Positions 1 through 7,873 of a stretch of DNA of 64,000 nucleotides are shown piece by piece (position 1 is the stretch's first letter; each line of letters begins with the position of its first letter). The stretch comes from an uncultured Bacilli bacterium (GTDB lineage Bacteria; Bacillota_I; Bacilli_A; RF39; UBA660). Position numbers and translations under genes: made by a program. The stretch spans positions 1-64,000 of the forward strand of contig CAKOTD010000004.1 of the NCBI GenBank assembly GCA_934120015.1, read 5' to 3'. Below the pieces are notes generated by a model. It was not told the DNA's origin and ran no database searches. It was given only the letters and a program-made list of their open reading frames with translations.

Positions 1-28
1 TCAGTGACTTATTATAATATTAAAGTGA

Positions 29-71
29 GACATAATCATAAGATAATACTTAAGACATTATCATAAGATAA
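29..71. repeat. Two near-identical 18-bp direct repeats upstream of a promoter
   Basis: Positions 29-46 and 54-71 carry the same 18-bp sequence (core CATAAGATAA) with one mismatch, 25 bp start to start. They lie about 30 bp upstream of the -35 box at 103. Tandem sites at this distance could bind an activator of the lipoprotein gene. That role is inference; only the repeat is seen. Confidence 0.5.
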
Positions 72-102
72 ACATAATAAAATGTAAAATTTAAATAATT
101 TA

Positions 103-131
103 TTGATAAAAAAAATTTAGTATAGTATAAT
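103..131 (+). promoter_or_regulatory. Sigma-A type promoter for the first lipoprotein gene
   Basis: TTGATA at 103-108 and TATAAT at 126-131 are separated by exactly 17 bp, a near-consensus vegetative promoter 24 bp upstream of the start codon at 155. Confidence 0.7.
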
Positions 132-154
132 TAAAGTGTATGGAGGAGGTACTT

Positions 155-1315
155 ATGAAAAAATTTAAGTATATTATGATTTTTATGCTTGTTAGTATGG
201 TGGCTCTAACAGGTTGCGGAAAAAAGAATTCATTGTCACCTAGTGAATCAGTTAAACAAGCAAAAGAAAAGATGGAAAAACTAGATAATTACAATATGAA
301 AGCAGAACTTATAGTTGGTATTGCATCTGGTGATGTATCTATGGACATTAAAGTTAACATGGATGGTAGTGTTGATGTAAAAAATAAAAAAAGCTATGTT
401 AAAACAAGTATGGATTTATTAGGGAATAGTCAAGAGTCTGAAGCTTATTCTACAGAAGTAGATGGTATAGTTACTACATATTCAAAAGATAATGATGGTA
501 ACTGGACTCTATCTACAAGTGAAACAAATTCAACTAGTGATATAACTAATTCAGCTTTAGCAATTTTGACTAATGGTGAAAAATTAAAAGAGTTAAAAGC
601 AGATGATAAAAATTATAATTATCAAATTAATATATCTGTTGATGAATTAAAAAAACTTGCAGGTAATACAGATGACTCTTTGAATCTTCTTGATGGTGTA
701 GATTTATCTGGTGATTTAGTAGTAAAATTTAGTATTGATAAAGAAAATGGATATTATACTAAAATGAGTATTGATATGAAAGATTTACTAAAGAATGTGA
801 CTAAGGATCTTGGTGAAGAAGCAAGTAGTTTGCAAATCTCTAAAGCAGAATTTAATTTTGAATTTTTAGACTTTAACAAAGCAAAAGCTATAGAAATACC
901 AGCAGAGGCTTTAGAAACAGACTCAAAAATAGATAACAATAGTGGAAATGTTGTTGATTTGGATAGTAGTGATGTTAAATGTACTTTGGAAGAAGATGGT
1001 AGTAAATCAACTATGTCTGCTTCAATAACTGATGGATATGTAAGTATCATTAATATGAGTCAAATTGAAGAATTCGAAACTGAAGAAGATGCTAATACAG
1101 CATTAGAAGAATTTAATTCATTTGCAGATACCTTTTATAGTATAACTGGTGTAAATGCTAGTGCTAGATCTGAAGGTACTAAAGTAATAGTTGATATGAG
1201 TATTGATTTAACTAAAGCTGATTCAGATTTCTTAACAACAGAATTTGGTTCAGAAAAAATTACAAAAGAAGATTTTGTAAATATGGCTGAAGAAGAATCT
1301 TATGTTTGTGAATAA
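155..1315 (+). CDS. Secreted lipoprotein of unknown function
   Basis: The protein starts with a lipoprotein signal peptide ending in the lipobox LTGC, so it should be anchored in the outer face of the membrane by the acylated Cys. I chose the ATG at 155 because the GGAGGAGG ribosome site at 142-149 precedes it at normal spacing; an in-frame ATG at 140 lies upstream of that site. The mature part (about 360 aa) is rich in Asp, Glu, Lys and Ser with no transmembrane segment. It looks like two beta-rich halves: residues about 25-260 resemble the general shape of Bacillota DUF6612/LolA-like lipoproteins, and the acidic C-terminal part is unassigned. It is monocistronic between its own promoter and a strong terminator. 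Function is unknown; location at the cell surface is well supported. Confidence 0.8.
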   Translation: MKKFKYIMIFMLVSMVALTGCGKKNSLSPSESVKQAKEKMEKLDNYNMKAELIVGIASGDVSMDIKVNMDGSVDVKNKKSYVKTSMDLLGNSQESEAYSTEVDGIVTTYSKDNDGNWTLSTSETNSTSDITNSALAILTNGEKLKELKADDKNYNYQINISVDELKKLAGNTDDSLNLLDGVDLSGDLVVKFSIDKENGYYTKMSIDMKDLLKNVTKDLGEEASSLQISKAEFNFEFLDFNKAKAIEIPAEALETDSKIDNNSGNVVDLDSSDVKCTLEEDGSKSTMSASITDGYVSIINMSQIEEFETEEDANTALEEFNSFADTFYSITGVNASARSEGTKVIVDMSIDLTKADSDFLTTEFGSEKITKEDFVNMAEEESYVCE

Positions 1316-1340
1316 AAGTTATAGCAATATAACTTTTTTT
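1314..1340 (+). terminator. Rho-independent terminator after the lipoprotein gene
   Basis: A 10-bp perfect stem (AAAAGTTATA / TATAACTTTT) with a GCAA loop is followed by a T run, overlapping the stop codon. Confidence 0.85.
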
Positions 1341-1388
1341 GTACACTTTTTGTTATAAATGCATAAATTACATTGAGGGGTGATTATC

Positions 1389-1925
1389 GTGGCCGTTTTT
1401 AAAGAAATAGTTACAAAAGCTGTAGTTGGAAAAGGAAAGAAATTTTTTAAAAACAGTTATAGCATAGAAACAACTGATAAGCCATCAACAGTTCTTGGGT
1501 GTTGGGTAATTAATCATGTGTTTAAAGGATACAAGACTGGAGATAAAATAGGCGTAGATGGTTCTTATGATGTAAATATTTGGTATTCTTATGATAATGA
1601 TAGTAAAACTACTGTTATTAATAAAAAAGTGGATTATAATGATTTATTTAATATAAAAGCAAAAGAAAATGCTGAACTTTCTAGTGATAATGATATAATA
1701 GTAAGAACATTAAAACAACCAACTTGTGTTAAAGTAGGTATTGGTGATGGTAATGTCATAAATTTTGATATTGAAAAAGAATTGGGTGTTGAAATGGTTG
1801 GAGAAACTAAAATGAAAATTGCTATTGAAGAAGATGAGGAACCTTGGGAAATTGTTGAAGATGAAGCAGATGAAGAGGTTTTAGAAGAAATTGATAATAA
1901 TGTAGATGAAAATTACATAAAATAA
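1389..1925 (+). CDS. cotE: Outer spore coat morphogenetic protein CotE
   Basis: CotE is the organiser of the outer spore coat in Bacilli, assembling in the mother cell around the forespore. The match to the family is direct: an N-terminal ITKAV-type motif with KGKKF, then PSTVLGCWVINH (PSSILGGWIINH in Bacillus), YDVNIWYSY, a region around LKQPTC, VGETK, and an acidic tail of Asp/Glu residues (about residues 148-170). Length (178 aa) fits the family (about 180). I chose GTG 1389, spaced correctly from GAGGGGTG at 1375-1382; a GTG at 1380 sits inside that site. A sigma-K/E-like element (AC at 1343, CATAAATTA at 1362-1370, 17 bp apart) lies just upstream but is close to the start, so it is only suggestive. 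In Bacillus the gene lies next to mutS; here mutS is 33 kb away. Confidence 0.9.
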   Translation: MAVFKEIVTKAVVGKGKKFFKNSYSIETTDKPSTVLGCWVINHVFKGYKTGDKIGVDGSYDVNIWYSYDNDSKTTVINKKVDYNDLFNIKAKENAELSSDNDIIVRTLKQPTCVKVGIGDGNVINFDIEKELGVEMVGETKMKIAIEEDEEPWEIVEDEADEEVLEEIDNNVDENYIK

Positions 1926-1958
1926 AGTGTCAACTAAAAATGGTTGACATTTTATTTT
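1924..1958 (+). terminator. Terminator after cotE
   Basis: The inverted repeat TGTCAAC / GTTGACA (1928-1934, 1943-1949), extended by A-T pairs, is followed by a T-rich tract. Confidence 0.75.
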
Positions 1959-1995
1959 GTTTTTGGTATCATTATATTATTAAAGGAGGGATAAT

Positions 1996-2268
1996 ATGGC
2001 AGTTAAAATTAGACTAAAAAGAATGGGTGCTAAAAAAAGACCTTTTTATCGTGTTGTTGTTGCTGATTCAAGAAGTCCTAGAGATGGTCGTTTTATTGCA
2101 GAAATAGGTACATATAATCCTATTACAGAACCTGCAGAAATTAAAATTGATGGTGAAGCAGCAAGCAAATGGATTAGTAATGGAGCACAACCTACAGATA
2201 CAGTTAGAGCTTTATTTAAAAAAGCTGGTATCTTAGAAAGCATTCATAATTCAAAGAAAAATAAATAA
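1996..2268 (+). CDS. rpsP: 30S ribosomal protein S16
   Basis: S16 is a small-subunit ribosomal protein needed for 30S assembly. The sequence shows the family hallmarks from the start: VKIRLKRMGAKKRPFYRVVV, then DSRSPRDGRFIE-like residues and GTYNP. The length of 90 aa is normal. A strong AAAGGAGGG ribosome site precedes the ATG. The stop codon overlaps the start of the next gene (TAATG), a common arrangement of rpsP with the KH-domain gene in Bacillota. Confidence 0.97.
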   Translation: MAVKIRLKRMGAKKRPFYRVVVADSRSPRDGRFIAEIGTYNPITEPAEIKIDGEAASKWISNGAQPTDTVRALFKKAGILESIHNSKKNK

Positions 2269-2510
2269 TGAATTTAATAGAACTAACAGAATATTTAGTT
2301 AAGAGTGTTTCTAAAAATCCAGATATGGTTTCTGTAAAACAATTTAATAATGCTGAAGAAAAAGTTATACAAATTCTTGTTGATAAAGATGATATTTCAT
2401 CTATAATTGGTAAAAATGGAACCATTATTGGTTCAATAAGAAATATAGTTAATTTGGCAGCTTATAATAAAAATGAGGAAACTGTAAAAATATGTATTGA
2501 TTCATTTTAA
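2268..2510 (+). CDS. khpA: KH-domain RNA-binding protein KhpA (YlqC)
   Basis: KhpA is a small KH-type RNA-binding protein that, in Gram-positive bacteria, pairs with KhpB/Jag and affects cell elongation and ribosome-related functions. The 80-aa sequence has one KH fold with the GxxG loop in SSIIGKNGTIIGSIR (residues about 44-58). It overlaps rpsP by one base, so the two are probably translationally coupled, and a terminator follows directly. The standard rpsP neighbourhood makes the identification firm. Confidence 0.92.
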   Translation: MNLIELTEYLVKSVSKNPDMVSVKQFNNAEEKVIQILVDKDDISSIIGKNGTIIGSIRNIVNLAAYNKNEETVKICIDSF

Positions 2511-2530
2511 GGACTTTTGTCCTTTTTTTC
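2509..2530 (+). terminator. Terminator of the rpsP-khpA operon
   Basis: AAGGAC, a TTTT loop, GTCCTT and a T run begin at the khpA stop codon. Confidence 0.85.
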
Positions 2531-2559
2531 TTGTATTAAAGTAGAAGTTATAATATAAT
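2531..2559 (+). promoter_or_regulatory. Promoter of the uppS-cdsA-rseP operon
   Basis: TTGTAT at 2531-2536 and TATAAT at 2554-2559 have 17 bp between them and lie 25 bp before the uppS start. Confidence 0.65.
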
Positions 2560-2583
2560 GTATATAGATAGAGAGGTAAGATA

Positions 2584-3306
2584 ATGGAGAGTACTGATTA
2601 TAAAATTCCCAATCATGTTGCTATTATATTAGATGGTAATGGTAGATGGGCTACTAGTAGAGGCCTTAAGCGTAGTATGGGACACAAAGCTGGTTTTGAA
2701 AACTTAAAAAAATTATCTAATTATATTTTCTCAAAAGGTGTTAGGATATTAAGTGTATTTGCCTTTTCAACCGAAAACTTTAAAAGAGATAAAGAAGAGG
2801 TTGACTATCTAATGAATCTTTTAGTTACTAAGTTTAAGACACTAATAAATAAAAAGAATAATATAAAAATTATCTTTTCTGGAAGAAAGGATAACCTAAA
2901 AAAAGATGTATTAGATGCAATTGAAGAAATTGAAAATAAAACTAAGGATAATACAGAACATATATTTAATATATGTTTTAACTATGGTGGCAGAGCTGAT
3001 ATAGTAGATGCAACGAAAAAAATACTTGATGATTATAAAAATGGGAATATTGATATTGAAGATATAGATGAAAATAGATTTAATAGTTATTTATATAATA
3101 ATATACCTAATATTGATTTTTTAATTAGGACAAGTGGGGAACTTAGAATAAGTAATTTCATGCTTTTTCAAAGTGCTTATGCTGAAATGTATTTTCCAAA
3201 AACTTTATTTCCTGATTTTAATGAAAGAGAGTTTGATTTAGCTTTAGATATATATAATGGTAGAGATAGAAGATTTGGTGGTATTAATGAAAACAAGAAT
3301 AATTAG
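2584..3306 (+). CDS. uppS: Undecaprenyl diphosphate synthase
   Basis: This cis-prenyltransferase condenses farnesyl diphosphate with eight isopentenyl diphosphates to make the C55 carrier lipid for peptidoglycan and wall polymers. The diphosphate-binding motif ILDGNGRWA (catalytic Asp at residue 17) and the later FLIRTSGELRISNF and FNEREF regions are intact. Length (240 aa) is typical. It is the first gene of a three-gene lipid/membrane-protease operon with cdsA and rseP, the same order as in Bacillus; its 3' end overlaps the cdsA start by 20 bp. Confidence 0.95.
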   Translation: MESTDYKIPNHVAIILDGNGRWATSRGLKRSMGHKAGFENLKKLSNYIFSKGVRILSVFAFSTENFKRDKEEVDYLMNLLVTKFKTLINKKNNIKIIFSGRKDNLKKDVLDAIEEIENKTKDNTEHIFNICFNYGGRADIVDATKKILDDYKNGNIDIEDIDENRFNSYLYNNIPNIDFLIRTSGELRISNFMLFQSAYAEMYFPKTLFPDFNEREFDLALDIYNGRDRRFGGINENKNN

Positions 3307-4087
3307 TGCTATAGTATTACTTTTAATTATGGTTCCAATCATACTAGCAGGCGGGCTTATATTTGATATTGGAATATATATAATTTCTATATTTGGATTA
3401 AAGGAATTTTTGGATATAAAAGAACAAAAAAAGGCTCTGCCATTTTTTGTAAAAATTATGTGCTATATATTATTTACATTTGTGATATTTGGAACTAATA
3501 TTAATTCAAATAATATTTTATCTATTGATTTTAGAATTGTTTCTGCTTTGTTTTTAGTTTTACTAATTCCCAATATATTGTATCATGATAAAAGCATATA
3601 TAGTATAAATGATGCATTTTATTTAATTGGTGGTGTTTTATTTTTATCAGTTGCATTCTCGGCAATAATTGTTTTAAGAAAAATGAATTTAGCAATTTTA
3701 ATATATTTAGCTTTAATAACGGTATTAACAGATACATATGCATATTTTGGTGGATATTTTATTGGAAGGCATAAATTAATCTCTGAAATATCTCCAAAAA
3801 AGACATGGGAGGGTTCATTAATTGGAACATCATTTTGTGTATTTGCATGTACTATATTTTATAAAACTGTTATAGATGCTGACATATCACTTTCATTAAT
3901 AGTTGCAATCACATTTTTATTATCTGTTGTTAGTCAATTTGGTGATTTGGTGTTTTCATCTATCAAACGTTATTTCAATAAAAAAGATTTTTCTAATTTG
4001 ATACCAGGACATGGTGGAATACTTGATAGATTAGATAGTTTTATATTTGCAACTTTATGTTTTATGTTTATTATTTCTCTTATATAG
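3287..4087 (+). CDS. cdsA: Phosphatidate cytidylyltransferase
   Basis: CdsA makes CDP-diacylglycerol from phosphatidic acid and CTP, the branch point of phospholipid synthesis. It is a polytopic membrane protein of about 267 aa with the family signature near the C-terminus: SPKKTWEGSLIG, then SQFGDLVFSSIKR and LIPGHGGILDRLDS. I start it at ATG 3287, inside the uppS end and after a GGTGG site; the open frame extends upstream but has no ribosome site there. Translation is probably coupled to uppS. Confidence 0.93.
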   Translation: MKTRIISAIVLLLIMVPIILAGGLIFDIGIYIISIFGLKEFLDIKEQKKALPFFVKIMCYILFTFVIFGTNINSNNILSIDFRIVSALFLVLLIPNILYHDKSIYSINDAFYLIGGVLFLSVAFSAIIVLRKMNLAILIYLALITVLTDTYAYFGGYFIGRHKLISEISPKKTWEGSLIGTSFCVFACTIFYKTVIDADISLSLIVAITFLLSVVSQFGDLVFSSIKRYFNKKDFSNLIPGHGGILDRLDSFIFATLCFMFIISLI

Positions 4088-4100
4088 AAAAGGTGATTAT

Positions 4101-5144
4101 ATGACAATATTATGGTTTTTACTTCTATTAGGTATAGTTGTTTTTATACATGAATTTGGACACTTTATATTTGCTAAAAGAGCAGGTATATATGTGTATG
4201 AATTTTCACTTGGAATGGGTCCGAGATTATTTAAATTTAAAAGAAAAAATGATGAGACAGAATATTCTATTAGGCTATTACCAATAGGTGGATATGTACA
4301 AATGGCTGGAGAAAGTGTAGAAGAAGATAAAAATATACCAATTGAAAAGAATATGCAGTCAAAGACTTGGTTGCAAAAATTTTTGGTTGTAGTTGCTGGA
4401 ATAACATTTAATTTTATACTAGCAATTGTTATATTTTTTGCTATAGGTTTAATAAATGGTTCACCAATTAATAAACCTGTTGTATCTACTATTGTAGATG
4501 GTGAACCAGCTTTTAAAGCCGGTCTTAGCAGTGGTGATAAGATAATTGGAATTAATGGTATAAATATAAAAACTTCTGATAGGTTATTACTTGAAATGCA
4601 AGTAAGTTATGGTAAAAAAATAACATTAAAAGTAAAGAATAATGAAGGTGTAGTCGAAGAAATATCGATTACGCCTGATAAATTAACGGATGAAGAGGGA
4701 AACGTCTCATATAAATATGGTTTTAACTTAGAAAATAAGTTTGAAAAAGGATTTTTACCAGCACTAAAATATGCTTTTACAAAATTCATTGGTTTGCTCG
4801 GGCAGATGCTTTTAATTATTTGGTATTTAATAACTGGCAAACTTAGCATTTCAAATTTATCTGGTCCAATAGGAATATTTAATGTTGTACAATTGTCGGT
4901 TGCAGAAGGTTTTATAAATTTTGTTTATTTAGTAGGTTATATATCTTTAAATTTAGGCTTCATGAACCTTCTTCCTATTCCAGCATTAGATGGTGGAAGA
5001 TTACTATTTCTTATTATAGAGAAAATAATTGGTAGACCACTTAATCCTAAAGTAGAAAATATTATCCATACAATTGGGTTTTCTCTACTGATGCTTTTAA
5101 TAATTGTTGTATCATATAATGATATTTTAAAATTATTTAGTTAA
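4101..5144 (+). CDS. rseP: Site-2 intramembrane metalloprotease RseP/RasP
   Basis: RasP cuts membrane-anchored anti-sigma factors, FtsL and leftover signal peptides within the bilayer. The zinc motif HEFGH is at residues 17-21, in the first transmembrane helix. A PDZ domain follows (about 115-200, GEPAFKAGLSSGDKIIGING), and the second active-site helix carries LLPIPALDGGRL. The start is ATG 4101 after AAGGTGAT. Length (347 aa) is slightly short of Bacillus RasP. It closes the uppS operon, as in Bacillus. Confidence 0.94.
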   Translation: MTILWFLLLLGIVVFIHEFGHFIFAKRAGIYVYEFSLGMGPRLFKFKRKNDETEYSIRLLPIGGYVQMAGESVEEDKNIPIEKNMQSKTWLQKFLVVVAGITFNFILAIVIFFAIGLINGSPINKPVVSTIVDGEPAFKAGLSSGDKIIGINGINIKTSDRLLLEMQVSYGKKITLKVKNNEGVVEEISITPDKLTDEEGNVSYKYGFNLENKFEKGFLPALKYAFTKFIGLLGQMLLIIWYLITGKLSISNLSGPIGIFNVVQLSVAEGFINFVYLVGYISLNLGFMNLLPIPALDGGRLLFLIIEKIIGRPLNPKVENIIHTIGFSLLMLLIIVVSYNDILKLFS

Positions 5145-5156
5145 AGAGGTGTATTT

Positions 5157-5501
5157 ATGAATATAGTAGAAACCAAAAGAGTAATTAATTATTGCAAAAA
5201 TTATTATGATATAATTGAAGAAAGATTTGCTAAAGATGATATTTTAAGTAAAGAAATAATTGAATATTATAAATATGCTGTTTCTAATACTAATGCTAAT
5301 GATATTGATGAATTAAATAGAGTTAGTTTAATTGATAATAGCGTTTATGCTTATTTTAATAATAATAAGTTTAATGAATTGATTATTGAAAGTATTCAAT
5401 CAATTGATAAACAATCTGATTTAGGGGATTTTTTAATAAGTATGTACCAAAGATTTGTAAATGACCCCAATAATAAGGTTGTTACAACTAGATGGCTTTA
5501 A
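5157..5501 (+). CDS. Small protein of unknown function
   Basis: A 114-aa soluble, alpha-helical, Asn/Ile/Tyr-rich protein that I do not recognise. It starts 12 bp after rseP with its own GAGGTG site, so it is probably co-transcribed with the uppS-cdsA-rseP operon and ends that operon at a strong bidirectional terminator. No signal peptide, transmembrane segment or metal motif is visible. Confidence 0.75.
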   Translation: MNIVETKRVINYCKNYYDIIEERFAKDDILSKEIIEYYKYAVSNTNANDIDELNRVSLIDNSVYAYFNNNKFNELIIESIQSIDKQSDLGDFLISMYQRFVNDPNNKVVTTRWL

Positions 5502-5527
5502 AAAGTAGCACATAGAGTGCTACTTTT
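5501..5527. terminator. Bidirectional terminator between convergent genes
   Basis: AAAAGTAGCAC / GTGCTACTTTT is an 11-bp stem with a 5-nt loop and T runs on both strands. It overlaps the stop codon of the minus-strand radical SAM gene. Confidence 0.9.
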
Positions 5528-6464
5528 CGTATTTTATTCCTTGATAAGTATTTCTTCTTACTAGTTCTTTATCAATATCATTAAGTACACAGAATTTTTT
5601 TGTAAGCCAGTTTGGTTCTACTAAATCATCTATTTTTGGGTCACCTGTTATACGATTTATGACTATATTTGGTTTTAATAATTCTAATTGATCACATACA
5701 ATATCTATATATTCTTCCTTTGTTAATATATGGAATGGTTGCCTTTGAAATAGCTCTTCTAGTTTAGTACCTTTTAAAATATGAAGCATATGAATTTTTA
5801 TACCTTGAATATCAAGATTGTTTAAATATTTGGTAGTTTCAAGCATCATTTCTTTTGTTTCATATGGTAAACCATTTATAATATGAACAACCACATTTAT
5901 ATTATTTTCTCTTAATTTTTTCACCATTTCTTCAAAACATTCTAACGTATGACATCTATTAATTAATTTGGTAGTACTTTCATGAATAGTTTGAAGACCT
6001 AATTCAATTGTTAGATAAGTTCTTTTACTTAGATTAGTTAGATATTCTAAACATTCACTAGATATAGAATCAGGTCTAGTTGCAATATTTAATCCAATTA
6101 CATTATCCAAATTTAATATTGTTTCATATTTTTCTTTTAGAACATTAACGGGAGCATAAGTATTTGTATGGGCTTGAAAATATCCAATATACTTAGCATT
6201 TGGCCATTTCAAGTGTAATATATTTTTTACTTGGTTAAACTGAGTAATTAAATTTTCCTTAGGATTACCTGCATATTCACCACTGCCAGAATTTGAACAA
6301 TAAATGCACCCATTTTTTCCAACAGTTCCATCTATATTTGGACAACTAAAACCAGCATTTAAACTTACTTTGAATACTTTACTATTAAATTTTTGCTTAT
6401 AAAAGTAATCTAAAGTATAATATCTTTTATTTGTATTTGAATATTTGAAAGGATTATTTAACAT
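5520..6464 (-). CDS. Radical SAM protein, YhcC/YtqA family (TIGR01212)
   Basis: A 314-aa radical SAM enzyme. The 4Fe4S motif is in the region GFSCPN..GTVG..GCIYCSNSG (about residues 38-60), with the longer first Cys spacing typical of the YhcC/YtqA family rather than the usual CX3CX2C. The order of conserved blocks (LDYFYKQKF near the N-terminus, YFQAHTNTYAP, the glycine/AdoMet blocks IATRPDS and LTIELGLQTIHE) also fits. The biochemical role of the family is poorly known, and tRNA modification is only a proposal. It is one of the few host genes on the minus strand before 47 kb. AAGTGGTGAT precedes its ATG. Confidence 0.88.
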   Translation of the reverse strand: MLNNPFKYSNTNKRYYTLDYFYKQKFNSKVFKVSLNAGFSCPNIDGTVGKNGCIYCSNSGSGEYAGNPKENLITQFNQVKNILHLKWPNAKYIGYFQAHTNTYAPVNVLKEKYETILNLDNVIGLNIATRPDSISSECLEYLTNLSKRTYLTIELGLQTIHESTTKLINRCHTLECFEEMVKKLRENNINVVVHIINGLPYETKEMMLETTKYLNNLDIQGIKIHMLHILKGTKLEELFQRQPFHILTKEEYIDIVCDQLELLKPNIVINRITGDPKIDDLVEPNWLTKKFCVLNDIDKELVRRNTYQGIKYEK

Positions 6465-6554
6465 AAATTATCACCACTTGTTATATTGTATCATATTTTC
6501 ACTTACTAATTTACAAATTATTATCTTTTTAGTATAATATATTTGAGGCATATT

Positions 6555-6776
6555 ATGAAAAAGATACTTATTAAAATTATTAAAATTTATCAAAAAATAC
6601 CAGGTAATTTTCATGCTTATTGTAAGCATATACCCTCATGTTCTAATTATGCAATAGAAGCTATTAATGAATATGGAAGTATAAAAGGAACTTATTTAAG
6701 TATAAAAAGAATTTTAAAATGTAATCCTTTTTCTAAAGGTGGAATTGATTTAGTGCCAAGAAAAAATAAGGAGTGA
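6555..6776 (+). CDS. yidD: Membrane protein insertion efficiency factor YidD
   Basis: YidD is a small membrane-associated protein that aids YidC-dependent insertion. The signature is visible as YQK..PG then CKHIPSCSNYAIEAI (Cys-rich centre), GSIKGTYLSIKRILKCNPF and the GGIDLVP end. The likely start is ATG 6555 (GAGG nearby), giving 73 aa, normal for the family. An upstream TTG in frame has no ribosome site. The downstream lipoprotein gene follows within a few bases. Confidence 0.93.
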   Translation: MKKILIKIIKIYQKIPGNFHAYCKHIPSCSNYAIEAINEYGSIKGTYLSIKRILKCNPFSKGGIDLVPRKNKE

Positions 6777-6781
6777 AGAGA

Positions 6782-7648
6782 ATGAAAAGGATAGTTGGAA
6801 TAGTTTTTTATCTACTATTTTGTATGAGTTTAACAGGGTGTTTTAAAAGAGATAATTTTGAGGGGATTAATATTTATACAACAGTTTATCCAATAGAATA
6901 TATTGTTGAAAGATTATATGGAGAACATAGTAATATTTCAAGCATTTACCCAGATGGTGTAGATATAAATGATTATGAATTAACCGAAAAACAAATTACT
7001 GATTATAGTAAGACCACTTTGTTTACATTTAATGGGCTTGGTGAAGAGAAAAAGTATGTTAATGAATTTTTTAAGCATAATAAAAGATTAAAAATTATAG
7101 ATACTACATCTAGTATGGAATATTTAAATGGTATGGAAGAATTATGGCTTGATCCATCGAATTTTTTAATGATGGTTCAAAATATTCGTTATGGACTAAA
7201 AGAGTATATAAATAATCATTATTTGAAGAATGAGATTGATGAAAAATATAATAAATTAAAAGAAGAAATTTCAAAATTGGATGCGGATATATATGAAATC
7301 AGTGATAACTCTTCTAACAAAACACTAATTGTTTCATCAGATTTGCTTAAATTTTTAGAAAAATATAATTTTACGGTTATTTCATTAGAGGAAAATGAAA
7401 ACTTAACTGAAAAAACTTTGGTAACTGTTGAAAATCTGATTAATGATGGTAGTGTACATTATATTATAATGTTACAAGGTGAAGAACCAAGTGAAACTAT
7501 TAAAAAAATAATAGAAGATACAAATATAGAGCTTGTTTATTTTCACCTAATCACTAATTTAACTGGTGAAGAAAGAAATTTAAAGAAGGATTATATAAGT
7601 CTTATGAGTGAGAATATTGATCTTATAAGAAATGAAGTTTATGATTAA
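6782..7648 (+). CDS. ZnuA-like lipoprotein lacking the metal-binding histidines
   Basis: A 288-aa lipoprotein (lipobox LTGC) with the fold signature of the ZnuA/AdcA/TroA cluster A-I substrate-binding proteins: TTVYPIEYIVERLYG at the mature N-terminus, a central helix with many Lys/Glu (about 130-180), and WLDP. In functional members the ligands lie in a PHDYE-type block and an H-x-WLDP block. Here these read GVDINDYELT and EELWLDPSN, with no histidines at the ligand positions, and no ABC permease or ATPase gene is nearby. It may therefore have lost metal binding and taken another role; that is inference. ATG 6782 is chosen over GTG 6773, which lies inside the AAGGAG site. Confidence 0.75.
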   Translation: MKRIVGIVFYLLFCMSLTGCFKRDNFEGINIYTTVYPIEYIVERLYGEHSNISSIYPDGVDINDYELTEKQITDYSKTTLFTFNGLGEEKKYVNEFFKHNKRLKIIDTTSSMEYLNGMEELWLDPSNFLMMVQNIRYGLKEYINNHYLKNEIDEKYNKLKEEISKLDADIYEISDNSSNKTLIVSSDLLKFLEKYNFTVISLEENENLTEKTLVTVENLINDGSVHYIIMLQGEEPSETIKKIIEDTNIELVYFHLITNLTGEERNLKKDYISLMSENIDLIRNEVYD

Positions 7649-7654
7649 AAATTA

Positions 7655-7683
7655 TTGACATATCTATATCTTTAATGTAAAAT
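7655..7683 (+). promoter_or_regulatory. Strong promoter of the tRNA-Ser gene
   Basis: Consensus TTGACA at 7655-7660 and TAAAAT at 7678-7683 with a 17-bp spacer, ending 16 bp before the tRNA. Confidence 0.8.
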
Positions 7684-7699
7684 TAATATGTAGTGTTTT

Positions 7700-7790
7700 G
7701 GAGTAGTACTCAAGAGGCTGAAGAGGCGCCCCTGCTAAGGGTGTAGGTCGGGTAACTGGCGCGAAGGTTCAAATCCTTTCTACTCCGCCA
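7700..7790 (+). tRNA. tRNA-Ser (anticodon GCT)
   Basis: The acceptor stem GGAGTAG / CTACTCC closes at 7700-7706 and 7780-7786, with discriminator G and an encoded CCA. A long variable arm (class II, typical of Ser) separates the anticodon stem from the T arm GGTTCAAATCC. The anticodon GCT is at 7734-7736 in loop CTGCTAA. Confidence 0.95.
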
Positions 7791-7800
7791 TTATGTATTT

Positions 7801-7830
7801 AACCTTTGTTTATCAAAGGTTTTTATTTTA
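7801..7830 (+). terminator. Terminator after tRNA-Ser
   Basis: AACCTTTG / CAAAGGTT stem with a 5-nt loop and a T-rich tail. Confidence 0.85.
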
Positions 7831-7873
7831 ATTGGCCTTGTATCTAACCTTAAAAGGAATGGTGATAATATAT

